64,000 nt of DNA, taken from positions 62,001-126,000 of the forward strand of contig JADJQS010000006.1 in NCBI GenBank assembly GCA_016712635.1. Direction: 5' to 3'. This document shows, piece after piece, positions 51,381 through 59,228 of the stretch. Made by a program: the position numbers and the translations under genes. The stretch comes from Gammaproteobacteria bacterium (GTDB taxonomy: Bacteria; Pseudomonadota; Gammaproteobacteria; SZUA-140). Numbering within the stretch: the stretch's first letter is position 1; each line of letters begins with the position of its first letter. The notes beneath the pieces are model-generated. The model made no database searches and was not told where the DNA came from. It was given only the letters and a program-made list of their open reading frames with translations.

Positions 51381-51663
51381 CGATTCTAAGTGAATGATGA
51401 CGCGCGATCCGCGTCACTCGCGACAGGGCACCAGCTCATGTCCTGGTCCGGGGGCAGTTCGGCCATGTCGGCCGGCTCGGGCTCGGATCCGTCGGCGGCT
51501 TCCACCGGCCTCAGCTCCTCCAGCGGCGGTGGCCGCATAGGAGTTCCACGTGTTTGGCGTTATAGTGGGGACGCAGATGCGGCGGAGGTGCGCGCCGCGC
51601 GCGGCTGGAATGGAGGCGTAACCGCGCCGGTGGTGTGCCGGCGAATCCGAGGGAGGACTAGCC

Positions 51664-52110
51664 ATGACCGTCGGCAGGATTTGCAACCGGGACGTCGTCG
51701 TGACGCGGGCGGAGGATACCATCCAGTCCGTTGCGCGGCTGATGCGGGAGTACCACATCGGCGACGTGGTGGTCGTCGAGGAGCGCGGCGAGGTGCGCGT
51801 TCCGGTGGGGATCGTGACTGACCGCGACGTGGTGGTGGAGGTGATCGCCGAGGGCCTGGCCCCGGACGCGGTCAGCGTCGGCGACATCATGAGCCTCGAT
51901 CTCGTGACCGCCCACGAGGAAGACAGCCTGTGGGACACCCTGCAGCGCATGCGCGTCAATGCGGTGAGGCGCATGCCGGTAATCGACGAGCAGGGCGCGC
52001 TGGTCGGGATCCTTTCCCTGGACGACCTGCTCGAACTGCTCTCCGGCGAGCTGGTGGACCTGGCGCGCGTGGCCAACCGCCAGCGTGACATCAGGCCTCA
52101 CCCGCCGTGA
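51664..52110 (+). CDS. CBS-domain protein, 148 aa
   Basis: Two CBS repeats: ICNRDVVVTRAEDTIQSVARLMREYHIGDVVVVEERGEVRVPVGIVTDRDVVVEVIAE and MSLDLVTAHEEDSLWDTLQRMRVNAVRRMPVIDEQGALVGILSLDDLLELLSGEL. Paired CBS domains form a nucleotide sensor (AMP, ATP or SAM). The RHP-like C-terminus is short. AGGAGG is six bases before the ATG. No catalytic domain attached, so it probably acts on a partner. It follows the P-type ATPase by 283 bp on the same strand. Confidence 0.93.
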   Translation: MTVGRICNRDVVVTRAEDTIQSVARLMREYHIGDVVVVEERGEVRVPVGIVTDRDVVVEVIAEGLAPDAVSVGDIMSLDLVTAHEEDSLWDTLQRMRVNAVRRMPVIDEQGALVGILSLDDLLELLSGELVDLARVANRQRDIRPHPP

Positions 52111-52269
52111 ACCACTGATTCCATCCCGCGGCGGATTTCTTCCGGTTTCGCCGCGCAGTTCCGCGCGCCGGGTGCAGAATCGCACGCGGCTGCCGTAGTA
52201 GTAGGGGCGGTCCCGGGTCCCCGTGCGGTATCCGCGGAGTCCGTCCCCGGGCGCAGCGGTACACATCCC

Positions 52270-52524
52270 ATGAGCTTGAAAACATTCGTATTCTGCGATC
52301 TCTGCAACCCCCTGTGCATCCACCAGGTGGATCGTCGCGACCAGGCGCGGGAAGGCGGCGTGTCGGCGGGGCGGCGCTTTACCGATAATTACAGCTGGAT
52401 CGAAGGGGAGCCCGACGAGATTGCGGAATACGGCTGGATCATGACCTCGAACAACAAGCACATCTGCCCGCGCTGCTACGCCAGGCACAAGGACGCGGTC
52501 TTCTCACTCTCGCGCAAGGGCTGA
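52270..52524 (+). CDS. Small cysteine-rich protein, possible zinc finger, 84 aa
   Basis: A short cytoplasmic protein, VFCDLCNPLCIHQVDRRD and, near the end, HICPRCYARHKDAVFSLSRKG. Cys9, 12, 16, 66 and 69 suggest a split zinc ribbon. I recognise no named family. It sits between a CBS protein and spoVR and is convergent with spoVR (11 bases apart). Start ATG 52270 without a clear Shine-Dalgarno. The 20-odd bases between motif pairs hold WIEGEPDEIAEYGWIM, conserved-looking but unknown. Confidence 0.6.
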   Translation: MSLKTFVFCDLCNPLCIHQVDRRDQAREGGVSAGRRFTDNYSWIEGEPDEIAEYGWIMTSNNKHICPRCYARHKDAVFSLSRKG

Positions 52525-52534
52525 GCGCCCGGTC

Positions 52535-54043
52535 TCAGGCCGCGGCCGGCGTCGGCCGGCACTCCTGCGTCTTTGCCACCCGGCCGTCCGGGTCGACCGT
52601 TTCGATGCGCACCGTGAAACCCCACAGGCGTGCGAGATGCTTCAGCACCTCGTCCGCGGTGTCCGCGTCGAGCGGACGGCGCCGGTGCTGCAGATGGCGC
52701 AGCGTCAGCGAGCGGTCGCCCTCGCGGTTCACGTTGTAGACCTGGATATTGGGCTCGCGGTCGCCGAGGTTGTACTGGCCGGCCAGCGTCTGCCGCACGT
52801 GGCGGTAGCCCTCGTCATTGTGGATCGCAGTGATCTCCAGCCGGCGCCGGCGGTCGTCATCCAGCACCGCGAACAGCTTCAGTTCCCGCATCAGCCTGGG
52901 CGACAGGTACTGGGCGATGAAGCTCTCGTCCTTGAAGTTCCGCATCGCGAAATCCAGCGTCTTCAGCCAGTCGGAGCCCGCGATGTCGGGGAACCAGCGG
53001 CGGTCCTCGTCGGTGGGCTGCTCGCTCATGCGGCGGATGTCGCTCATCATGGCGAAGCCGAGCGCATAGGGATTGATGCCGCTGAAATGATTGCTGTTGT
53101 ACGGCGGCTGGTTGATGACGCTGGTGTGGGTCTGCAGTATCTCCAGCATAAAGCCCTCGTTGACCAGCCCCTCGTCGTACAGGCGGTTGAGCAGGGTGTA
53201 ATGCCAGAACGTGGCCCAGCCCTCGTTCATCACCTGGGTCTGGCGCTGCGGATAGAAATACTGGGCGATCTTGCGCACGATGCGCACGATCTCGCGCTGC
53301 CAGGGTTCGAGCAGCGGCGCGTTTTTCTCGACGAAATACAGCAGGTTCTCCTGCGGCTCGGACGGGAACAGCTTCTGGGAGCGGCTCTCCTCCCGATCGC
53401 CCTTCTTCGGGATTGTCCGCCACAGGTCGTTGACCTGCGACTGCAGGTAGTCCGCGCGCTCGCGCTGGCGTTGCAGCTCCTCCCGCGCCGACAACGGCGA
53501 GGGGCGCTTGTAGCGGTCCACGCCGTAATTCATCAGGGCGTGGCAGGAGTCCAGGATCAGCTCGACCGCATCCTCGCCGTGGCGCTGCTCGCATTCGGAG
53601 ATGTAGTTGCGGGCAAACAGCAGGTAATCGATGATGGCGTCCGCGCTGGTCCAGGTGCGGAACAGGTAGTTGCCCTTGAAGAAGGAATTGTGGCCGTAGC
53701 CGGCGTGGGCAATAACCAGCGCCTGCATGGTCAGGGTGTTTTCCTCCATCAGGTAGGCGATGCACGGGTCGGAATTGATGACGATCTCGTAGGCCAGCCC
53801 CATGTGGCCGCGCCGGTAGCGCTGCTCCACGTTCAGGAACTGCTTGCCGTAGGACCAGTGGTGGTAGCCGACCGGCATCCCGACCGAGGAATAGGCGTCC
53901 ATCATCTGTTCGGCGCTGATGACCTCGATCTGGTTCGGGTAGGTGTCGAGCCCGTACTGCGCCGCGATGCGGCCGATCTCCTCCGCGTAGCGCGTGATCA
54001 GCTCGAACGTCCACTCCGATCCCTCGGACAGGTACCGGCTCAT
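52535..54043 (-). CDS. spoVR: SpoVR family protein (YcgB), 502 aa
   Basis: Full-length SpoVR: N-terminal helices (EWTFELITRYAEEIGRIAAQYGLDTYPNQIEVISAEQMMDAYSSVGMPVGYHHWSYGKQFL), the HxxYGHN-like segment IAHAGYGHNSFFKGNYLF (a candidate metal site), then NEGWATFWHYTLLNRLYDEG and a C-terminal RRL-rich domain. SpoVR is needed for spore cortex in Bacillus and in proteobacteria it is a stress and nitrogen-starvation protein of unknown chemistry. Encoded with prkA and yeaH in the usual order, overlapping yeaH by four bases (ATGA). Confidence 0.95.
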   Translation of the reverse strand: MSRYLSEGSEWTFELITRYAEEIGRIAAQYGLDTYPNQIEVISAEQMMDAYSSVGMPVGYHHWSYGKQFLNVEQRYRRGHMGLAYEIVINSDPCIAYLMEENTLTMQALVIAHAGYGHNSFFKGNYLFRTWTSADAIIDYLLFARNYISECEQRHGEDAVELILDSCHALMNYGVDRYKRPSPLSAREELQRQRERADYLQSQVNDLWRTIPKKGDREESRSQKLFPSEPQENLLYFVEKNAPLLEPWQREIVRIVRKIAQYFYPQRQTQVMNEGWATFWHYTLLNRLYDEGLVNEGFMLEILQTHTSVINQPPYNSNHFSGINPYALGFAMMSDIRRMSEQPTDEDRRWFPDIAGSDWLKTLDFAMRNFKDESFIAQYLSPRLMRELKLFAVLDDDRRRRLEITAIHNDEGYRHVRQTLAGQYNLGDREPNIQVYNVNREGDRSLTLRHLQHRRRPLDADTADEVLKHLARLWGFTVRIETVDPDGRVAKTQECRPTPAAA

Positions 54044-55308
54044 GCGGCCGCCTTCTTCTTGAACAGCTTGCGGAATACCGGATAGATGTCGGTCAGGTCG
54101 TCGATGCGCTGCAGGGCGAAGTTGGCGCAGCGCGCCCTGACGTGCTGGTACTCGCGCCACAGGCTCTGGTGCTCGTCCGGCTTGATCTCCACGTAGGCGA
54201 AATACTGCAGCAGCGGCATGATTTTCTCGATCAGCAGGTTGCGGCACAGCGGCGAGTCGTCGTTCCAGTTGTCGCCGTCGGAGGCCTGCGCCGTGTAGAT
54301 GTTCCACAGCGAGCTCGGGTAGCGCTCGCAGATGATCCTGTGCATCAGCTCCAGCGCGCTCGACACCACCGTGCCGCCGGTCTCGCGCGAGTGGAAGAAC
54401 TCGTCCTCGTCCACCTCCTTGGCGGTGGTATGGTGGCGGATGAAGACCACTTCGATGCGTTCGTAGTTGCGCGTCAGGAACAGGTACAGCAGGATGAAGA
54501 AGCGCTTGGCGATGTCCTTGCGCTCCTCGTCCATCGAGCCCGAGACGTCCATCAGGCAGAACATCACGGCCTGGGTGGTCGGGCGCGGCTGGCGGATGCG
54601 GTTGTTATAGCGCAGGTCGAAGGTGTCGATGAACGGGATGACGTTGATCCGCGCGGTGATGCGACGCATCTCCTCGCGCAACTCGGCGGCGCGTGCCGGG
54701 GCGTCCGCGGCGCTGGAGGATTCCAGACTCTCCAGTTCCTCCTGCAGGGTTTCCAGGCGCCGCTCGTGCGGCGAGCGCAGCGCGATGCGGCGCGACAGCG
54801 CGCCCTTCAGCGAGCGGATGACGTTGATATTGGCCGGCATGCCGGTGCGGGAATAGCCGGCGCGGACCTTCTTGTATTCGACCTGGGTGGCGAGCTGGGT
54901 CTTGACCAGGTCGGGCAGGGCGAGGTCATCGAAGAAGAATTCGAGGAACTCCTCGCGCGTGAGGTTGAAGGCGAAGTCGTCGAGCCCTTCTCCGCTGTTG
55001 CTGGCCTGGCCCTTGCCCTCGCCGCCGCCCTCCGGCGGACGCTTGATCTTGTCGCCGGTGACATATTCTGTGTTGCCCGGGTAGACATTCTCGCGTTCGC
55101 CGCCGGGGCCGTGGCGGAAGCTCGGCTCGCCGATGTCGCGCGCCGGGATGTTGATCTTCTCGCCGGAATTGATGTCGGTGATGCTGCGCTCGGTGATCGC
55201 CTCGGCGACGGCCTCGCGGATCTGCTGCCTGAAACGCCGGATGAACCTGCGCCGGTTCACGGCGCTCTTGTTCTTCCCGTTCAGCCTCCTGTCAATGACC
55301 TGGGTCAC
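54040..55308 (-). CDS. YeaH/YhbH family protein (DUF444), 422 aa
   Basis: A DUF444 protein with a von Willebrand factor-like region: MIDAS motif DVSGSMDEERKDIAKRFF at about residue 251-258, and HHTTAKEVDEDEFFHSRETGGTVVSSALELM downstream. An N-terminal charged segment (MTQVIDRRLNGKNKSAVNRRRFIRRFRQQ) and a Gly/Lys-rich linker precede it. YeaH partners PrkA (YeaG) and SpoVR in stationary phase and nitrogen starvation. Twelve bases after prkA, same strand. Confidence 0.96.
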   Translation of the reverse strand: MTQVIDRRLNGKNKSAVNRRRFIRRFRQQIREAVAEAITERSITDINSGEKINIPARDIGEPSFRHGPGGERENVYPGNTEYVTGDKIKRPPEGGGEGKGQASNSGEGLDDFAFNLTREEFLEFFFDDLALPDLVKTQLATQVEYKKVRAGYSRTGMPANINVIRSLKGALSRRIALRSPHERRLETLQEELESLESSSAADAPARAAELREEMRRITARINVIPFIDTFDLRYNNRIRQPRPTTQAVMFCLMDVSGSMDEERKDIAKRFFILLYLFLTRNYERIEVVFIRHHTTAKEVDEDEFFHSRETGGTVVSSALELMHRIICERYPSSLWNIYTAQASDGDNWNDDSPLCRNLLIEKIMPLLQYFAYVEIKPDEHQSLWREYQHVRARCANFALQRIDDLTDIYPVFRKLFKKKAAA

Positions 55309-55320
55309 GTGCCCTCACAG

Positions 55321-57243
55321 TCAGTTCGATTTGCGCACCCGCAGATACCATTCGGTGAGCAGGCGCACCTGTTTCTCGGTGTAACCCTTGTTCATCATGC
55401 GCTGGACGAAGTTCTGGTGCTTGGTCATGTCGTCCTCCGAGGATTTCGGATTGAACGAGATGACCGGGAGCAGGTCCTCGGTGTTGGAGAACATCTTCTT
55501 CTCGATCACCTCGCGCAGCTTCTCGTAGCTCGTCCACGGCGGGTTCTTGCCGTTGTTCTGCGCGCGGGCGCGCAGCACGAAGTTGACGATCTCGTTGCGG
55601 AAGTCCTTCGGATTGCTGATGCCGGCCGGTTTCTCGATCTTCTCCAGCTCCTCGTTCAGCGCGGCGCGGTCGAAGTTCTCGCCGGTGTCGGCGTCGTGGT
55701 AGTCCTCGTCCTGGATCCAGTAGTCGGCGTAGACCACGTAGCGGTCGAAGATGTTCTGGCCGTATTCCGAATAGGACTCCAGATAGGCGGTCTGGATCTC
55801 CTTGCCGATGAAGTCGACGTACTGCGGCGCGAGGAATCCCTTGATGTAGGACAGGTATTTCTCCTCCACCTCGGGCGCGTACTGCTCCTGCTCGATCTGC
55901 TGTTCGAGCACGTAGAGCAGGTGCACCGGGTTGGCCGCGACCTCGCTGTGGTCGTAGTTGAACACCTTGGACAGGATCTTGAAGGCAAAGCGCGTCGACA
56001 GGCCGGCCATGCCCTCGTCGACGCCGGCGAAGTCGCGGTATTCCTGGTAGGACTTGGCCTTGGGATCGATATCCTTGAGGTTCTCGCCGTCATACACGCG
56101 CATCTTGGAGAAGATGCTGGAATTTTCCGGCTCCTTCAGGCGCGACAGCACGGCGAACTGCGCCATCATGTCCAGGGTGTCGGGCGCGCACGGCGCGTCG
56201 CTGAGCGAGCTGTGCTTGATCAGCTTCTCGTAGATCTTCACCTCCTCGGAGGTGCGCAGGCAGTAGGGCACCTTGACGATGTAGATGCGGTCGAGGAAGG
56301 CCTCGTTGTTGCGGTTGGTCTTGAAGCTCAGCCATTCGGACTCGTTTGAGTGCGCGAGGATGATGCCGTCGAACGGGATCGCGCCCATGCCCTCGGTGCC
56401 GTTGAAGTTGCCCTCCTGGGTGGCGGTCAGCAGCGGGTGCAGCACCTTGATCGGCGCCTTGAACATCTCGACGAATTCGAGCAGGCCCTGGTTGGCGAGG
56501 CACAGCCCGCCGGAGTAGGAGTAGGCGTCGGGGTCATCCTGCGAATACTGCTCCAGCTTGCGGATGTCCACCTTGCCGACCAGCGAGGAGATGTCCTGGT
56601 TGTTCTCGTCGCCGGGCTCGGTCTTCGCGATGCCGATCTGGTTCAGCACCGACGGCCGCAGCTTGACGACGCGGAACTTGCTGATGTCGCCGTTGAACTC
56701 GCGCAGGCGCTTCACCGCCCAGGGCGACATGATGCCGTTCAGGTAGCGCCGGTTGATGCCGTAGTCGTCCTCGAGGATGGGGCCGTCCTCATCGCGGGAG
56801 AACAGGCCGAGCGGCGACTCGTTCACCGGCGATCCCTTGATGGCGTAGAAGGGCTGCCGTTCCATCAGGTATTTGAGCTTCTCGGCGAGCGAGGACTTGC
56901 CGCCGCCGACCGGTCCGAGCAGGTAGAGGATCTGCTTCTTTTCCTCCAGGCCCTGCGCCGCGTGCTTGAAGAAGGACACGATCTTCTCGATCGTCTCCTC
57001 CATGCCGAAGAAATCCTTGAACGCGGGGTAGATCTTGATGATCTTGTTGGAGAAGATCCGGCTGAGCTGGGGATCCTTCTTGGTATCCACCATCCTCGGT
57101 TCCCCGATCGCTATCAGCAGCCGCTCGGCGGCGCTGGCGTAGGCCGAAGGATCGGTCTTGCACAGTTCAAGGTACTCCTGAAGGGTGAATTCCTCTTCCC
57201 TGGACTCCTCGAAACGGGACTGGTAGTGATTGAAGATTGTCAT
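55321..57243 (-). CDS. prkA: PrkA (YeaG) serine protein kinase / AAA-type ATPase, 640 aa
   Basis: AAA-type ATP domain with Walker A GPVGGGKSSLAEKL at about residue 110-123, a QPFYAIKGSPVNESPLGLF region, DIRKLEQYSQDDPDAYSYSGGLC, and the C-terminal region proposed to be kinase-like. GAGAGGG sits nine bases before ATG. YeaG in E. coli is needed for adaptation to nitrogen starvation and acts through RpoS; other members bind and phosphorylate unspecified proteins. Operon prkA-yeaH-spoVR, tightly packed. Confidence 0.97.
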   Translation of the reverse strand: MTIFNHYQSRFEESREEEFTLQEYLELCKTDPSAYASAAERLLIAIGEPRMVDTKKDPQLSRIFSNKIIKIYPAFKDFFGMEETIEKIVSFFKHAAQGLEEKKQILYLLGPVGGGKSSLAEKLKYLMERQPFYAIKGSPVNESPLGLFSRDEDGPILEDDYGINRRYLNGIMSPWAVKRLREFNGDISKFRVVKLRPSVLNQIGIAKTEPGDENNQDISSLVGKVDIRKLEQYSQDDPDAYSYSGGLCLANQGLLEFVEMFKAPIKVLHPLLTATQEGNFNGTEGMGAIPFDGIILAHSNESEWLSFKTNRNNEAFLDRIYIVKVPYCLRTSEEVKIYEKLIKHSSLSDAPCAPDTLDMMAQFAVLSRLKEPENSSIFSKMRVYDGENLKDIDPKAKSYQEYRDFAGVDEGMAGLSTRFAFKILSKVFNYDHSEVAANPVHLLYVLEQQIEQEQYAPEVEEKYLSYIKGFLAPQYVDFIGKEIQTAYLESYSEYGQNIFDRYVVYADYWIQDEDYHDADTGENFDRAALNEELEKIEKPAGISNPKDFRNEIVNFVLRARAQNNGKNPPWTSYEKLREVIEKKMFSNTEDLLPVISFNPKSSEDDMTKHQNFVQRMMNKGYTEKQVRLLTEWYLRVRKSN

Positions 57244-58015
57244 AGCAATGCCCTCTCTGAAACTGTACCTCGCTGCTTCTAGAATGGAGCACCCGTAACG
57301 ATTGCCTCACCTGCTTGTTCTGTGTCCTATTTTATCGCACCGTATGGGTTGTCATCCTGCCGACTCTAATGATCACGTATCCCTGTATATGATAATGCAA
57401 CGCTTATGCCATATTGTATGGATAAAGCGGTGTTCCGCGTCCATCACCCCGATCCATACAGATCGACTCATCTCTCCGCTTTACTAAGGATACGCCGTCC
57501 AAGACACGCCGGCACGCCCGCTGACCGTTCCATGATGGAACATGGGAGCGTCTGCCGGAGATTTCAAACTGGACAAAGAGCAGTGTGCCGGAATGTCAGC
57601 GCCCGCAGGATCCGCCGTGATCCGAACTTCTGACAAATAATTAGACCGGTTGCCCCGGGATAGGTTCCTGTCGCGCGGGCGCGGTCCAAACAGGTGCGCT
57701 AGCGGCGCGATGCCCGTCCGCGCCGCCCCATCATCGCTTCATCAGTATGGGTGATTTACAGCCTGGCGACGCCTGCGTAGATTAGCAGCCTGTTTGCGGC
57801 GGCTGCGCTGAGTCCTGCCTCCGCGCCGCTGTCGTGCCTGATGCAGAGGTTGTGGGCATATGTCCATGATATTCAGCGGGAAATGCGAGGAGTTTCGCAC
57901 TCTGGCGTCGCTTTCGCGCGGATCATCCGGGCATCAGATTCTTAAATGTAATGCAGCACCCGGCCGATACATGGAGTTATACGGATAAGCGTTACACACC
58001 CAAATATTCTGTGAG
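57244..58015. other. Intergenic region, mostly featureless
   Basis: 772 bp between prkA (leftward) and a TPR gene (rightward). It must hold both promoters. Open frames of 61-75 codons here have no domain character. One palindrome is present at 57527-57541. No RNA gene or repeat recognised. Confidence 0.5.
57527..57541. repeat. Palindrome GTTCCAT-G-ATGGAAC
   Basis: Seven-base perfect arms around a single G, about 285 bp before the prkA start. Could be an operator; no consensus recognised. Confidence 0.4.
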
Positions 58016-59083
58016 ATGATCTTGTTTGATCGGGCCGACCATATGGACAAGAAGACTTCAATGACAGGACCAGTCAAGAGTCTGATATCACTGTCCAAAC
58101 GCGCCTACTTCCTGCTGGAGCGGCGCCGTTATCGCGAGGCTGAGAAGGCGTTTCTCGAGGCCTACGAGATGGACAACGGGAACGCCTATGTCCTGGTCGG
58201 TCTGGGTGATGTCTGCCGCAAGCTGAAAAAATTCGGGGACGCGATCGGTTATTACCAGAAGATCCTCGAAATCGATCCAAACAACGTCTTCGCCCTGCGC
58301 GGCATGGGCAACGCCTACCGCGGCCTGCAGTCCCCCGAACAGGCCATCCTGTACTGGGAGCGCTACCTCAAGTGCAATCCCAGCGACGCCCATGTCATGG
58401 TGCGGCTCGCCGATTCCCTGCGCAAGCTGGACAGGATGGAGCGGGCGAAGGAGCTCTACCTCGCCGCGCTGAAGATCGGCGGCAATGACAAGTTCGCCAT
58501 CCTCGGGCTGGGCAACCTGAATTACAAGGGCGGCGACGACGAACAGGCGCTGCACTACCTCGAAAGGTTCATCAAGCTCGATGCCGGCAACGTGGCCGTG
58601 CTGACGATGCTCGGCAACATCTACCAGCGGCGCAAGGAATTCGCGCGCGCCTCCGGCTATTTCGAGCAGGCGCTCGAGCGCGACCCGGAAAACGCCTTCG
58701 CCCTGTACGGCCTCGGCAACTGCAAGCGCGGCCTGTCGCAACTGGAGGAGGCCATCGCCCTGTGGCAGCGCGTGCTGCGCCAGGAGCCGCACAACCAGAA
58801 CCTGTATACCCGCGTCGGCGACGCGCTGCTCACCCTCGGGGACGTGGATCAATCCCGCTTTTATTATCAGAAGAGCCTCGATCTCGGCTACGACCAGTAC
58901 GCGCTGCTCGGCATGGCCAACCTCCACCTCTGTCAGAAGCAATATGACCACGCGCTGCAGTGCTGCGAGCAGATCCTGCGGCGGGACGAGGGGAACCTGC
59001 GTGCTCTCAAGACCATGATCAAGATTTACGAGGCCCGCGGCGATCACCCCAGGGCCGAGCAGATCCGCGCCCGCATCGCCTGA
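58016..59083 (+). CDS. TPR-repeat protein, 355 aa
   Basis: Roughly eight tetratricopeptide repeats of 34 residues spanning about 25-350 (AYVLVGLGDVCRKLKKFGDAIGYYQKILEIDPNNVFALRGMGN and similar). No signal peptide; cytoplasmic scaffold. ATG 58016 has no good Shine-Dalgarno; ATG 58043 (MDKKTSMTG) is an equally possible start. Monocistronic, followed by sucA 146 bp later. Partner unknown. Confidence 0.9.
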   Translation: MILFDRADHMDKKTSMTGPVKSLISLSKRAYFLLERRRYREAEKAFLEAYEMDNGNAYVLVGLGDVCRKLKKFGDAIGYYQKILEIDPNNVFALRGMGNAYRGLQSPEQAILYWERYLKCNPSDAHVMVRLADSLRKLDRMERAKELYLAALKIGGNDKFAILGLGNLNYKGGDDEQALHYLERFIKLDAGNVAVLTMLGNIYQRRKEFARASGYFEQALERDPENAFALYGLGNCKRGLSQLEEAIALWQRVLRQEPHNQNLYTRVGDALLTLGDVDQSRFYYQKSLDLGYDQYALLGMANLHLCQKQYDHALQCCEQILRRDEGNLRALKTMIKIYEARGDHPRAEQIRARIA

Positions 59084-59228
59084 TCCCGCGCACCGATCGC
59101 AGTAACCCCCTTCCTTACCGCGCTGTGACGGCGCGCCGTTCTGATCACGTCTTCTGGACGTGGCATCAATATTGCTGATATACCTGCGCTATGGCTCGTG
59201 GCAATCTGCGGGTCCGGGGTGACGCAGC

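Noticed and set aside
51390..51821. 143-codon frame before the CBS gene
   Set aside because: Ser/Gly-rich and overlaps the CBS-protein start; no motif.
54142..56349. 735-codon plus-strand frame opposite yeaH and prkA
   Set aside because: Hydrophobic Val/Leu-rich shadow produced by high-GC codon use; the minus strand carries the conserved PrkA-YeaH proteins.
57302..57633. Two short plus-strand frames before the TPR gene
   Set aside because: No Shine-Dalgarno, no hydrophobic or domain pattern; treated as intergenic.
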